This document shows, in pieces, positions 33,880-45,760 of a stretch of DNA of 64,000 bases; positions within the stretch are counted from its first letter, which is position 1; every line of letters begins with the position of its first letter. The notes under the pieces were generated by a model. The model saw only the letters and a program-made list of their open reading frames with translations, was not told the DNA's origin and ran no database searches. The stretch comes from Odontocerum albicorne (Eukaryota; Arthropoda; Insecta; Trichoptera; Odontoceridae): positions 250,501 through 314,500 of the forward strand of contig OX463850.1 of NCBI GenBank assembly GCA_949825065.1, given 5' to 3'. Position numbers and translations under genes: made by a program.

Positions 33880-35690
33880 TTAAGAACCCCGCCAAATCCT
33901 TTGAAAAACTTTTTTACCGAGTTCTTATTCACCATAGGTATAACATACGAGTATGGATTTAGATTGTTGGCCTGTCCATTACTTTAGACCAGGGGTACTC
34001 AACTGGTCGATCGCAATCTGCCAATCCATCGCTTTTAATTAGATAATCACTTTGTCTTTCATTGTATATACACACAGGTATACTAAACATATTAATCAAG
34101 TCGATTCTACTATAATAATAAATGTGACGAACTGAGAAATGGAAATTATTTGTATTTTAAACATTAAATTTAAGGATATCTATCTACCTACCTTACCGAC
34201 TGACATATTTTAATTCTTTAATTTTTCAATAGGTGCATCACACATACGAAAATTGTTCATGTTAGTATATCTTCATGTAACTTGGCTCTTGCGTCCGCAT
34301 ACTTAAAATATATATTTAATAATACATTTGCAACTGACGCAATTTTTTATTCATTATAAATATAAAGTTGTAATATCTGATAATAATTTTGTATTTATTC
34401 CTGTACACTAGCACTCTTCATAGAAAAAGTAGCTCACGTGTACAAAAAGGTTGGGCAGCCCCGCTTTAGACTCTTTCTAATGTTGTACTCCGTACGTACG
34501 AGTATCAGTCAAATTGATATTATGACAATATTACGTAACATCTGACTGTCCCCTTTCTTCCGTCTCGCCCGCAGCGGCAGAAGGTGATAATAACGGGCCG
34601 CAAGAATGGATCTCCGTTTTTAGAATGGCTGCAGTCTGCAGTCTGCTCTCGTTAGGTTCTTATTGCCTTTCATCAGTAGCGAGCGCTGAACCCATGCGCC
34701 AGCACCAGCACCAGCGCCAGCAACGACACCGACACCGACGGACTATTGTATTATTTAAGATATTTCCATTAAACTTATTAAGCTTTTTAACAATATCTTC
34801 AAATACTCGTAATTGCTGGACAGCATCGGCTTCTGTTCCGATAAAACTGTTCAGTGACGCAGGATTGGTAAAATTTATTTTACACAGTAAAGTTACTGAT
34901 GATTTATTTATTTTAATTTTATTTTATTATAATGTACGGTCATTTATCGACCATTAAACAGAATTAAAATTATTATACTAAAATTAGAATTTTGAGTGCG
35001 CATGAATATAAAATCAACTCACCGCAAAAAAATAAGCATTTACTTGAATCATGTACAAAAACTATCAGTAAACGATAGGTACATACATACTGCATACCGT
35101 ACACATAATACAAACTTGAAGCAAGCCAAGGCTTAGGAAATCCAAGGCCCTAACATAAAAAATGACAACCTGTTTTGAAAATATAAAAACAAAAATATAT
35201 GTTTATAATTAATCCAATCCAATACACATTGAAACTGCAACATCTTTTCGAAAACAAAGAAAAATAATGAACGAAAGTCACGCCGTGGCGTCAGATTTAC
35301 GATTCAAATAAAAAAAAACGCTCTCTAAGACAACTTTTAAAGGTATTAATTAAGTCTGTCATCAAACGTGCCCGAGACTTCAGCATAGTCGTTACCCAAT
35401 CGATGCAATCTGGGTACGGGAGAATTCGGGTAATGGTAATAGGTAGCTCTACAACTCTCGCACCGTAATTTCATACATCCAACAGTACCGGACTTCTCGA
35501 AGGAATTCGGAAGCCAATCAATTCCAGTCACTTAGGACATCCATTTCTCCACTTCCTATTTAAAAAAAACAGGATCTGATCGGAATTACTTTACGATCAG
35601 AAAGGATCACCAAGTTCAAGCGTGATAACAACAAATGACAGTTTACATAATTATTTCCAACTAAACTAGACCGCGATTAAATTAGATGTA
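33880..35690. other. Unassigned stretch with a GC-rich patch
   Basis: At 34560-34745 a GC-rich patch begins an open frame (34625-34957). The frame starts with a hydrophobic MAAVCSLLSLGSYCLSSVAS, then a short HQHQRQQRHRHRR run. It degenerates into AT-rich codons and has no splice-linked partner I can see, so I do not call a gene. Octamers occur at about 33945, 34497 and 34803. The rest is AT-rich. Confidence 0.45.
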
Positions 35691-35694
35691 GCGT

Positions 35695-35855
35695 GAAAAT
35701 ACGTGTATGTGTTGCACCCTCTCTAAAATACATGTACGTGTTGCACCCTCTCTAAAATACGTGTACGTGTTCCCCCTCTCTAAAATACGTGTATATTTTG
35801 CACCCTCTCTAAATACGTGTATGTGTTGCACCCTCTCTAAAACGTTCGAGTAAAC
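35695..35855. repeat. 29-bp tandem array, 5 copies
   Basis: The unit reads AAAATACGTGTATGTGTTGC, ACCCTCTCT with small indels (one copy lacks GTTGCA, another reads ATATTTTGC). Confidence 0.88.
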
Positions 35856-36103
35856 TGCGATATCAAGAGTTTAGATACTGGTGTTGTATTCAAGTATACT
35901 CTTTACCAGAGTGCAATAGAGAATTTCGCTGCATATTTGTATATTCCCATAAATTTCTTCGGGTATCTCATTATACGAGTAAAACCCAAAATTCTTAAAC
36001 AAATAGCGGTAATCTTTTCAATACGGGTTGAAAAAGACAAGGTACAAATTAAAAAGCTTCAACACCTAACATACACATAACACTATTTAACATTATCAGA
36101 ATG

Positions 36104-37245
36104 TATCTCTTATCTGTCTACACATATGTACACATACGTATATGTATCTTCATTTGTGTCTTCAGTGTACTCTTATATGTCTACACAAATGTACACATAC
36201 GTATCTCTTATCTGTCTACACATATGTACACATACGTATATGTATCTTCATTTGTTTCTTCGATGTACTCTTATATGTCTACACAAATGTACACATACGA
36301 GTACGTATCTCTTATCTGTCTACACATATGTACACATACGTATATGTATCTTCATTTGTGTCTTCAGTGTACTCTTATATGTCTACACAAATGTACACAT
36401 ACGTATCTCTTATCTGTCTACACATATGTACACATACGTATATGTATCTTCATTTGTTTCTTCGATGTACTCTTATATGTCTACACAAATGTACACATAC
36501 GAGTACGTATCTCTTATCTGTCTACACATATGTACACATACGTATATGTATCTTCATTTGTGTCTTCAGTGTACTCTTATATGTCTACACAAATGTACAC
36601 ATACGTATCTCTTATCTGTCTACACATATGTACACATACGTATATGTATCTTCATTTGTTTCTTCGATGTACTCTTATATGTCTACACAAATGTACACAT
36701 ACGAGTACGTATCTCTTATCTGTCTACACATATGTACACATACGTATATGTATCTTCATTTGTTTCTTCAGTGTACTCTTACATGTCTACACAAATGTAC
36801 ACATACGTATCTCTTATCTGTCTACACATATGTACACATACGTATATGTATCTTCATTTGTTTCTTCGATGTACTCTTATATGTTTACACAAATGTACAC
36901 ATACGAGTACGTATCTCTTATCTGTCTACACATATGTACACATACGTATATGTATCTTCATTTCTTTCTTCAGTGTACTCTTATATGTCTACACAAATGT
37001 ACACATACGTATCTCTTATCTGTCTACACATATGTACACATACGAATATGTATCTTCATTTGTTTCTTCGATGTACTCTTATATGTCTATACAAATGTAC
37101 ACATACGTAGCTCTTATCTGTCTACACATATGTACACATACGTATATGTATCTTCATTTGTTTCTTAGATGTACTTTTATATGTCTACACAAATGTACAC
37201 ATACGTATCTCTTATCTGTCTACACATATGTATATGTATCTTCAT
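36104..37245. repeat. Higher-order satellite array, alternating 98- and 104-bp units
   Basis: Unit starts (TATCTCTTATCTGTC) are at 36104, 36202, 36306, 36404, 36508, 36606, 36710, 36808, 36912, 37010, 37108 and 37206. Spacing therefore alternates 98/104 four and a half times and then stays at 98. The 104-bp units differ by a 6-bp insertion that turns CACATACGTATC into CACATACGAGTACGTATC, creating TACGAGTA. They also tend to carry TTCGATGT where 98-bp units carry TTCAGTGT. Within each unit, TCTACACATATGTACACATA and TCTACACAAATGTACACATA form two related halves. Three overlapping open frames of 322 to 389 codons run through it because stops are absent from the unit; I do not treat them as genes. 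Confidence 0.93.
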
Positions 37246-37249
37246 TTAC

Positions 37250-37795
37250 GAGTATTTCTTCGGTGTACCTCGCTTTCTATTCATTTGGTTTTTAACTCAT
37301 TCTCACAATACTCGTATGTAACTATCCCAAGATGTCTTCCTTAATTCTACTAATAACATCCGCATTTAGCCAACTCGTATACACACATCACGCTATCTCC
37401 CTTTCCTATCTCGACACACATCACATCCTATCTCTAGCTTATTTTTCTGAATTGGTCTTTCATACGCATATCTGTACTGTAAGGTCGGTTGATCAGTCCT
37501 CATTCATGCATCAGATATGCACTGCGTCGATGACTACATCGGAATTCATTCAAACTACGTAAAACCATTTTCGGTGAGAAAACCCAAGCAGCTATTTCCT
37601 AAACTAACCACACATTTATATTTCTTGACGACCTCATAAGCTTTCTTAACGATCTGACTGTTCTCGACATTGTGATACTCGTACCTTCACCTTCACAAGG
37701 CGTGTACGAGTATATTTGAAAGGAATTGCTACAGAGAAATATATATGTCACAGTTAAAACATGGTTTTTGATAAAATAATTAAGTATATTGTATT
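37250..37795. other. Unassigned stretch with octamer cluster
   Basis: Four octamers occur at about 37247, 37308, 37676 and 37704. The pyrimidine-rich segment 37260-37560, with CACACATCACGCTATCTCCC, may be a reverse LINE tail. No polymerase motif is left. Confidence 0.45.
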
Positions 37796-38090
37796 TGAAC
37801 TTAAAGCTGGTGTGCTGAGCAAGATAAAGCAGACGACTCTGAAACAGTTTGGACACGTGGAACGAATTAGTGACGAAATATTGACAAAACATATATCATA
37901 TACAGGGCAAAAGTGAACGGAAGGCATGGTAGAAGAACGCCTAGGAAAATATGGTTGGATCAAGTGATTGTGTTTTGAAAAATGGAAATGTAAGGTCACA
38001 GAAATCGTATGAACAGTATGAGAAGGTGTATGCATGTAGAAGAGGTGAAAAATGTTTGTCGTGATAATTTTAACACTATTTTCTCTCTGC
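37796..38090 (+). mobile_element. RWFGHVE-family LINE, C-terminal fragment
   Basis: The + strand reads LKAGVLSKIKQTTLKQFGHV, ERISDEILTKHI, then degenerate frames ending in FSLCLP before an ACAAGACAGTATGTATG tail. It matches the corresponding part of the copy at 42.4 kb (DVLSKVKKCTFRWFGHVERI). 5'-truncated, with several frameshifts. Confidence 0.7.
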
Positions 38091-38204
38091 CTACCATGAC
38101 AACAAGACAGTATGTATGTTTTTACGTATCACAAAAATGTTTTTTAATCACTCAAATGAAATTAATTCCTCCTCCAATTGCCCTCAGTGAGATACAAGTA
38201 AAAA

Positions 38205-38345
38205 CCTAGTTTACTGGGGACACGACAAATGAAAGGCAACAAACCCGGATTCATTAAAATTGTGTGTTCAAATTAAATTACCTGTTGTTTTTTTTTTCGA
38301 AAATCATGTATATTTCTTGTCATGTGTAAATAAAAAAATAAAATG
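38205..38345 (+). repeat. Dispersed repeat, copy 2 of 2
   Basis: Matches 24355-24500: AGTTTACTGGGGACACGACA, AATGAAAGGCAACAAACCC, TAAATTACC(T)GTTGTTTTTT, and an A/T-rich tail. Confidence 0.8.
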
Positions 38346-38399
38346 CAAACCTTAAGCGGACCCTGCAGCCTGAATGATATCTCTAGGGACAATCATCTG

Positions 38400-38745
38400 C
38401 AACAATGTTGAGTGCAGAATGCAGACACATTCGCCGGGCGATACGGCACCTTCATTTCTTCGGCGTTTCTTCACTTTCATGTGCTCAAGACCGTTCTATC
38501 TGGAAAGTAGACTCTTTCACTTTTTGGTCCATTTCTAGCAGATTACGTCAGTCTATTATAAATTGTGCATTATATGTCCTTGCGAAGGTAGGTTTGAAAT
38601 GGATAATAAAACCAACAATTGTTGAAAAAGTATTTTTCTTCAATGTACACAAGCAAGGACTGAATATTAATGTTCAAAAAACAATGTTTATATTCCCATA
38701 GCGTTGTATCTCTCTCTGCAGCTGACCGGGCAACTTACAGAACAA
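38400..38745. other. Open frame with a possible polymerase remnant
   Basis: The + frame 38405-38701 ends in KQGLNINVQKTMFIFP, reminiscent of the 'GLxxNxxKTK' patch after the YxDD motif of reverse transcriptases. The preceding part is unrecognised. Probably the start of the LINE debris that follows. Confidence 0.35.
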
Positions 38746-38749
38746 GTCG

Positions 38750-39015
38750 ATAGTTTCAATTATTAAAGAAGTCTGATCAATCATAAACTCGACCCAGATA
38801 GTGCGAGGAAAAGGAAGACTGAAAAAGGAATGAACGGATATGATCGGAGTTTTGAGTGAGGAAAAGATAAGAATCACGAGATACAGAAGAGCACCTATGA
38901 CGAGATATATGAATGTGGATGAGGCAATGACGGTTTGTGTAGATAAAAAGGTAAGAAGATCTATCCTTTCTGGCTACTTCAAAAGAGATATGGCGTAATG
39001 ATATGTATGTGTATG
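38750..39015 (+). mobile_element. LINE 3' end, degraded
   Basis: Contains AGAAGAGCACCTATGACGAG, ATATATGAATGTGGATGAGG and ends in GATATGGCGTAATGATATGT and a TATGTGTATGTATGTA tail. The RWFGHVE-family C-terminus commonly ends in a similar 'MNVDEA' patch (MNVDEAMTVCVDKK here). Confidence 0.55.
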
Positions 39016-39109
39016 TATGTATTCGAGTTCAAAGTTTTTAAATTCACTTCATTGAACACTTTCCAGTCCTATTAATTCGAACTTGCGAGGCATCACATCG
39101 CGTCACGTA

Positions 39110-39530
39110 GGATCGAGAATGTTGAGACGTGGATGTGGATGTACAACCGTACCATCAAGATTTCCTGGACAGATTCTGTTACAAATATGGACGTGCTTGC
39201 TCGTGCGTCTAAGGATCGAGATGTGCTCAAAAGGTTCGCAAGCTGCAATATCTCGGTCACGCAATTACGAGCACAACATATACTCGTATTATAACGCAAC
39301 TGATCTTCCTCCAGGGAAAAATAAACACCAAACGAAGCATATGAATGTGCCGCATCTCATGGCTTAAGAACTTATGGAAGTAGTTTAAGTTTAGTTCTGG
39401 GCGGTATGGGCTAGGAACTTGCGGGAGTAGTTTGGGTGCAGTTCCGGGAGTTCTGGGTAAAAGTGATCAGGATAAGGACGGTCATGATGGTGGCAAACCT
39501 GCAACCTTTGATAAGGGACGGCACTTCTAG
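39110..39530 (+). mobile_element. RTE/BovB-like LINE C-terminal fragment
   Basis: The + strand frames give NVETWMWMYNRTIKISWTDS, VTNMDVLARASKDREVLKRF, then in another frame LIFLQGKINTKRSI and ISWLKNL, and finally VIRIRTVMMVANLQ with IRDGT. This is the order of the C-terminal conserved patches of BovB/RTE proteins. The octamer TACTCGTA (39281) interrupts the Y-LLQL-like patch. Confidence 0.65.
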
Positions 39531-39649
39531 AAACAGAAACGAATGTTTCCTGTATTCCATAAATTCATTTTGTTTATTAAAAAGCCCATTAGGAAATTTA
39601 CTAGCTGAAACGCACGCCTTTGAAACACTTGTTAATTACGAGTATTACA

Positions 39650-39990
39650 CCTATTTACGTTCTATCTCATCGCGCCATGCCCCTTACGGGGTAGACAAAG
39701 AGGATCGAACGACACACATTCCGGTCCCTTCCGGCATCCATCACCTATACCATATATAATATATAGTTTGTCTCATACAACTCCTAATTACCTTATTTTT
39801 CAGTGATTGTGTATTCGATTATTTTTGGCGTTCTTGGACTTGAAAAATACACATAACCGCGTGATAAGAGACAGACTATGGAAAATATGGAATGAATATG
39901 ATGTTGAATGTAAACTAACACGCAGTATTGCGTCATTATACGTTAAAAGTAGAGCGTGTATTAGAGTGAATGGTATTATATTGTTTAGCA
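39650..39990 (+). mobile_element. LINE debris with a reverse-transcriptase motif A patch
   Basis: First, a tail-like CATCGCGCCATGCCCCTTAC, GGGGTAGACAAAGAGG (39668-39703), in reverse relative to LINE tails. Then at 39825-39975 on the + strand FLDLKNTHNRVIRDRLWKIW, NEYDVECKLTRSIASLYVKS and RACIRVNG. This matches the 'FLDLEKAYDRV' catalytic motif A of the LINE family, with the second acidic residue D replaced (HNRV). Confidence 0.7.
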
Positions 39991-39999
39991 CCTAGGATG

Positions 40000-40620
40000 T
40001 AGGATCTAACGCATTGCCAGCTGAATTAAAATCTTTTACAATTTTAAAGCTCATATACACACCGAAGTAATGGCTCCTTTCTCAGGACATTGGTGAATGG
40101 GGGAGAATCTTGATGCACATTGAAAAATAATGGGATTGTTGCGTTGATATGCAGAGCTCGTAATATTTGTTCATCATAACATATATGTTACATATTTGAG
40201 TGTGTTCATTATTGTTTGTGGTATCTTGCTATTGTTGTTTTATGAACTTTTTGTTCCTTAAACTATAAAAGTGTAATCTCACCCATATCTGGAATTGGTA
40301 TTTTTTATGTTATTTTCAGTGATTATTCGACTCATCTGATCGACATAAAATGAGTTGGTTGATATAAAACAGGAATGCCCAGTTACTCAGTCAGCAGAGC
40401 AGGGATACGCTACTGTATCTGAACATAGTAATTATCATAAGTACGATGGGAAAAGGGGAATGTGTTATTTTTAAGAGTATTGAAATATATATTTTTTAAC
40501 TGTTGCTTTGTTATTATTGTATATGTCCTTATCATGTAAACTCATTTATAATAAATAGCTGACAACGCATTTGAAAAACGTTTGAAATCTAACATAAAAT
40601 ATACGAGTATTTACAAAAGT
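40000..40620. other. Unassigned stretch
   Basis: AT-rich, no gene or repeat recognised. An octamer TACGAGTA lies at about 40603. Confidence 0.5.
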
Positions 40621-40624
40621 TTTT

Positions 40625-40800
40625 ATTTAGTGACAATCGTACGACGTCTATCTTACAGCTTGAGAATTACAGGTTCGATTCCTGTTGGAACCTTGTTTTT
40701 TTTATGATTTCAGTATGATTTTCATTTAAATCCTCCATAACATCTACTCGTATCTGGTTAGTTGGAAGATATTGGCACATGGCAATATACCAACTAGATT
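40625..40800 (+). mobile_element. SINE family A copy, with an octamer insertion
   Basis: The B-box half reads TTACAGGTTCGATTCCTGTT, then GGAACC...TTTTTATGATTTCAG, a body CATAACATCTACTCGTATCT, GGTTAGTTGGAAGATATTGG, and CAATATACC. Compared with 10021-10090 (TTACATCTTTCTGGTTGG), it has six extra bases that create TACTCGTA at 40745-40752. Confidence 0.7.
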
Positions 40801-42410
40801 ATAATGTATATGTTACAGTGAATGTGGAAGACCTGTGAACGTCAACTATTACCAGTGAATGTATGTATACATTATGTAAAGTAATATGTAAATGTGTACT
40901 ACAGTGTTGATTATTCGCATTAATAATTGAAAATTGACTTCCACTGCTCGTCATAAGTAAACGATTTAGAATAATCAGTGTGCAGCTGCGGTTCTTGTAC
41001 TTTGAAATGTGAAACTCCGAAACGTAAATGCAAGAAGAATGGCACTTTATGCACGTTGAAATGGCATAACTCTTTGACGACAAATAAAAACGCTAAGTAA
41101 ATGTTTATTTTGGGTTTATTTTAAATTTACTTTCCCCAATCCAAGCCAATAAAAGTTAATAAATAGTAGAAAGGGTATATGATACAATCTCTAGCGAATA
41201 TGATTTGCTAATTTCAAACTAACGATACCTTACACATTCACCGATTATCACACTTCCACTGTGAAATGCACTACGAAAATGGAATGAAATTCATAGAAAA
41301 AGTTTAAAATGGATATGTCAATGTTTTGAACTCAACGGCTCAATGACTTGTTGCTTTTTAATGATATGAGCTGAAAGCGGGCGAATGACAAATTTAAGTC
41401 CACTTATCTCACGTGCCCGAGCGGCTACACCGCTACACTCTGTGACGTGATGTGACGTGACAGGTAACAGGGCTGTCTCTCTCTCTAACTTGTTTACCCA
41501 GTGGCATCCGATTTTCTCAAAAATAAAACTGATTTTATTTGTAATATTTTAAAATTAGTCGTGGTAGTTAAACTTTGATGGAATAAATAATCGATACTTA
41601 ATTATCGTAGCCAAGTGAAAGGGTGCGTTTCTCTCACTTTGAATCCATATGTGTATGAAAACCTTAACTGTCAATATTTTTTTAGTTGAACCCTCTTGAT
41701 ATAAATTTTTCGTTTCGAGAAGGGTATTTTCGTATTATTTAAATTATTTATAGGGGAGTATCAAGATTTTACGTTCAGATTATTCTTATATAGAGTAATA
41801 AATTGTTGGAGTTATCAATACAATAAAGGCGTAGCGTCTGTCCATACATGCTCGACCATGTTCATACAACAAACTTTTGGGCATTAATGGTAATACTGAA
41901 AGTTATTCGAATTTGAACTGCATGATACATTTACGTATAAAGTTAGTAATATGATTGATATAGAAAAATATATAAACAAAGTTTAATATATTTAAAAAAA
42001 TAAGGGTTGCTGAGGTACTTGTATAAGGGTGTAAGCAATGAAAGAAGTAAGAAACGAATCAATACAATTGCACAAGACGATGGCCACTCATTTATGATTG
42101 TCTTATTTTTTAGCTGTTTTTTTATTTCTTAATTTTTTTAAAGCAGCAGATAACTATTTTATTTTATAGTCCATTGATAGAATATTCATTTCACTCTTTA
42201 AGGTGGCTCAGTAAAATATTTACAAAAGAGAAATTTTGCATTTAAATTGTAAAATATATTTATTTGCTTGGTTTCTTATTTATATCAAACAAAATAAGTT
42301 GTTTTTATCAATCTATATAATTTTCAGATACATTCAATTTTTGTATATATACTCGAACCGAACGATATCGAAATCTGCTTAGATAATAATCCACAACTAT
42401 ATTTAGATGC
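40800..42410. other. Unassigned stretch
   Basis: AT-rich. GTGACGTGATGTGACGTGAC at about 41441 and a CTCTCTCTCT run at 41477. No gene recognised on either strand. Confidence 0.5.
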
Positions 42411-42415
42411 CAACT

Positions 42416-42860
42416 TTAATGAATGTGAGTGAAACGTAGACGTGGAGATATACTAATAGGAGCCGAGTAAATGCGTGCACTGAGAAGAATACATGGGGTA
42501 AAATTATATGATAGAATACTAACCGAAGTGATTAGGGATGAATGTGAACTTAACGCCGATGTTTTGAGTAAGGTGAAAAAGTGTACGTTTAGATGGTTTG
42601 GACATGTAGAACGAATCAATGAAGAAAAACTAGCATAACTAATATATAGTGCAAATGTGAGTGAAAGGCGTTTGATAGAAATACCAAAGTTTTTTGAGAG
42701 AAAGAATCGTAGAAAGTCAAATATATCGAAGAAGTGGTATGAGAAGGTGTATCGATCTAGAAGAGTCTAAGGATGTGTGTCAAGATGGGAAAGTCTAGCG
42801 CTCTATTCTCTCTACCTACTCCAATCGGGAAATGGCGTGATGGTATATTAGCTTTAAATT
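42416..42860 (+). mobile_element. RWFGHVE-family LINE, C-terminal region
   Basis: From about 42475 the + strand reads RALRRIHGVKLYDRILTEVI, RDECELNADVLSKVKKCTFR, WFGHVERINEEKL, then a stop, IYSANVSE and degenerate frames. The copy ends SALYSLYLLQSGNGVMVY, matching the family's 3' coding end. 5'-truncated relative to a full LINE. This is the best-preserved copy of this family in the window. Confidence 0.8.
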
Positions 42861-42864
42861 TTCA

Positions 42865-44640
42865 AAAACAAATAATGTGCAATACTTTTTTTTATATATT
42901 ACGCATATGTTTAAAATGATAAAAATAATGGTGAACCATATTCATATTTAATGAAATTGTCGTACAATAACGTCGCAAATAATTGTATTAGGGATGGACT
43001 TTTAAAAAAAATATCCGAGACTAATTACACCCATTCGAATGCCGATGGGTTAAACTTGTTAAACAACGAAAAATCCATTGAAATTGCATTCATATCATAA
43101 CATACATCCTCTAGCAAACCAAGGAGAAAGGGAAAGATCATCTAAAGTCGACCAAATGTAATTCACAAGTATTTTCAGCTTTGTGCACTAACTTCACTTT
43201 CCGTTTCGTTTAGGATCTCTTATTTGTAAGCTGTGGTTATCGGCACACTCTCAAAAGATGTGACGTCACAATGATTTAGAGTTAAATAGGGATACCACAC
43301 TCAAACTAATATAAATGGGACCTTTCATAATTTAGGAAAACGATTACTATTAAAATATCTTGAATTTTTGTTTACAATATTTCACTCTATTAATCAAATT
43401 AAATTGATTTGTTAATTTTCTAATATAAAAATATTCATTTGTAAAAAAACTCGTATTATATTTTCAGTGTGTACCTACAATACAATGTACTAGACTTGGC
43501 GACATTTTTCAACATGTGTTATTAGTCAGAATGTATAAAAAGAAAACTGAGAAATGTATTTAATATGTAACCATCAAGAGTCGAATCTGATACTCTCGGA
43601 TGAAGCACTATTGATCTCTGCGGAGAACTTTAATTCGGCGTTATTAGTGTAAAAGAAGTACCTCTACTTACCAACGAAATTCCCTTTTATTTAAACTATA
43701 TTTTTGGAAAATCAATTGGCGGTGATTGCCAATATATTATAATACTTTATTATATTATAGCATGCGTAGCTATAAAAGCAGGCTAAGTGCAGAATTAATA
43801 ATGTATACGATTTGTATGATACAGTACTATTATTTTCGAACTAATGTCAATTTGGTGTGGTGAGGTGCGGATATATTGTTCTTTTTTTGTATTATTGTAA
43901 TCATTTTGACTTGTGTACTTGTTTACTTATATTATATATTATTTTAATTGTTTTATTGTGTTGATGTATCGTTTTATTTGGTTTTGCCGAGTGGTTACGA
44001 ATAAATAATGTAATTTTTCTTTTTAAATATCAAGATTACTCGTATTTTGTAAATACACATTGTTAATGCAGCACTTACTACTTTTTAAACATATTTTTGA
44101 GGCACGTTGTTGTACCGTTGATGAAAAAAAAAACAAAATAAATAATGTATTCAACTGAGCTACAAAATACTCCGAGATAATCATGTCTAGTCGGAAGGGC
44201 TTGTATGAAATATACGAGTAGCTCTTCAAAAACGGAATTTCACCATGTATATTAATACCCAGTTGACAGCATATTTTTTTCACTTTCAATGTTGATCTAT
44301 GCTTTTTTCGATATATCAAATACACCCAAAGATTTGCTATAATGATTTGAGTTTTTCACATCCCATATACATCCAATTTTTCTTACACGTTGACTTGTAC
44401 AAACTGTCTGAAATACTTAGTTTAAGGTACGAGTACCGTCGATACGTTGGAAACTTTTACACTATAGTCTTAAAATAACTAAAAAGAGAAAGGTTTGGGA
44501 AATTGTCATATTAATACGATATTATTCACGATAGTAAATTTCGTTTCCAAATAAATAACGAACAATTTCGAAACTTGGACATATATTTTACATGTTGTGT
44601 TTTTTCAGGCTTTCATGGCTATTCTATTCTATCAGTTGGA
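42865..44640. other. Unassigned stretch
   Basis: AT-rich. Octamers at about 44036, 44213 and 44429. A 100-codon frame on the - strand (44325-44023) has no recognised domain. Confidence 0.5.
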
Positions 44641-44649
44641 TAAGGTCTT

Positions 44650-44688
44650 TCGGAGTGTTGTACCGCGTAGTTTGGTACAACACTCCGA
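44650..44688. repeat. Perfect 15-bp-arm hairpin
   Basis: TCGGAGTGTTGTACC and GGTACAACACTCCGA around the 9-base loop GCGTAGTTT. Not part of any repeat family seen here. Confidence 0.8.
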
Positions 44689-44859
44689 TAGGTTCGTAGT
44701 GCGTACCCATAATAAATAATCAGTTTAGATTAAATAAACTGATTTATGTCCTAATGGAATTCATTCTTTCTTACTTTATTTATTCAATGTGTAGCAAAAT
44801 TCATCGTTCTAAGCAAGAAAAATAAGTTATTATTGTTTATACTCGTATATTATTTATAG

Positions 44860-45395
44860 TGAAGGCATTAACATTGTGGAGGTTTAAAGATTTTGTGATT
44901 TGTTTTATCAAACACTTTATTCCACGTTTTGTAACGATATAACCCTACCAGTTTCAAGGCTTTCATCTCATCATCAGGGGAGCACAAACATGACTCAATT
45001 TTGTTCGAACTGTTACCGAGATACACGCTTCTAACGGTGAATATTCGGGTTGGGGACTGAGGGTTGGGGGAGGCATGGGACAACCTCGGCGAGCAGTGGA
45101 GATTCTTGGGATTTATGTGTTTGCCAGATGTTCACCTTGATGCACTGACTTAGAAATTTATAGGCCATCTAACCTGTCCAATTTATTTCCGTTACTACTT
45201 ATATGTAAGATTTGCCATCATCGATAGAAAAAGTATGCTTTTCACGAGGACAATGATTAGCCATTTCAGAATAAATTAGAGGAGTCTTGTTTGCGCTCCC
45301 CTGATGATGAGGTGAAAGCCTTAAAACCGGTAGGGTTATACCGTTACCAAAAAGTGGAATAAACAGTGTTTGATAAAACAAATTACAAAAATTAT
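44860..45395 (-). mobile_element. Second Penelope-like element, inverted pLTR arms
   Basis: An arm on the - strand at about 44880-45055 (reversed: CTCCCCTGATGATGAGATGA, then AGCCTTGAAACTGGTAGGGT) and a + strand arm at about 45265-45395 (CTCCCCTGATGATGAGGTGA, AAGCCTTAAAACCGGTAGGG, AAGTGGAATAAACAGTGTTT). The short interior, 45100-45260, is the reverse complement of the interior at 17215-17330 (CATTGTC-CGTGAAAA-CAT, TTTTTCTATCGATGAT). So it is the same family as the copy at 16.9 kb, in opposite orientation, with the YIG part deleted. TACTCGTA lies just outside the left arm at 44840-44847. Confidence 0.8.
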
Positions 45396-45524
45396 GATAT
45401 AATTCTGTTTTACATATTTGACATTTTTAAATTAATTTTGGGAATAAGTTTTGTTCAGTCATTTTTATCAATTCACCATAATATACATACTATGTCTACA
45501 TATATTTATATATTTATTTTAGAT

Positions 45525-45760
45525 GAAGAAAAGCACTTTGAGATGGTTTGGGCACGTGGAATGAATGAATAATGAAAGACTAACAAAACAAATATACAGC
45601 GGAAATGTGAATGAAAGGAAGATAGAGGAAGACCAAAGAAAGTAGGTTGAATCAATTGCGTGATATTTTGTAACAAAGAAACGTAAAAGTCAGAGATATT
45701 ATAGGAGCTGTACGAGAAGGTTTATGGATGTGAAATTATGGTATGTGTATTTATATTTAA
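45525..45760 (+). mobile_element. RWFGHVE-family LINE fragment
   Basis: The + strand reads MKKSTLRWFGHVE, stop, MNNERLTKQIYSGNVNERKI, then frames with RYYRSCTRRFMDV. It covers the same C-terminal interval as the copy at 42.4 kb. It lies about 300 bp upstream of the cuticle-type gene promoter. Confidence 0.72.

Noticed and set aside
36101..37295. Three overlapping open frames of 322, 355 and 389 codons
   Set aside because: They run through a satellite whose unit has no stops. All three frames are open and give the same peptide words (CTHTYMYLH, YVHIRICIF, HMYTYVYVS), which is a property of the repeat and not a gene.
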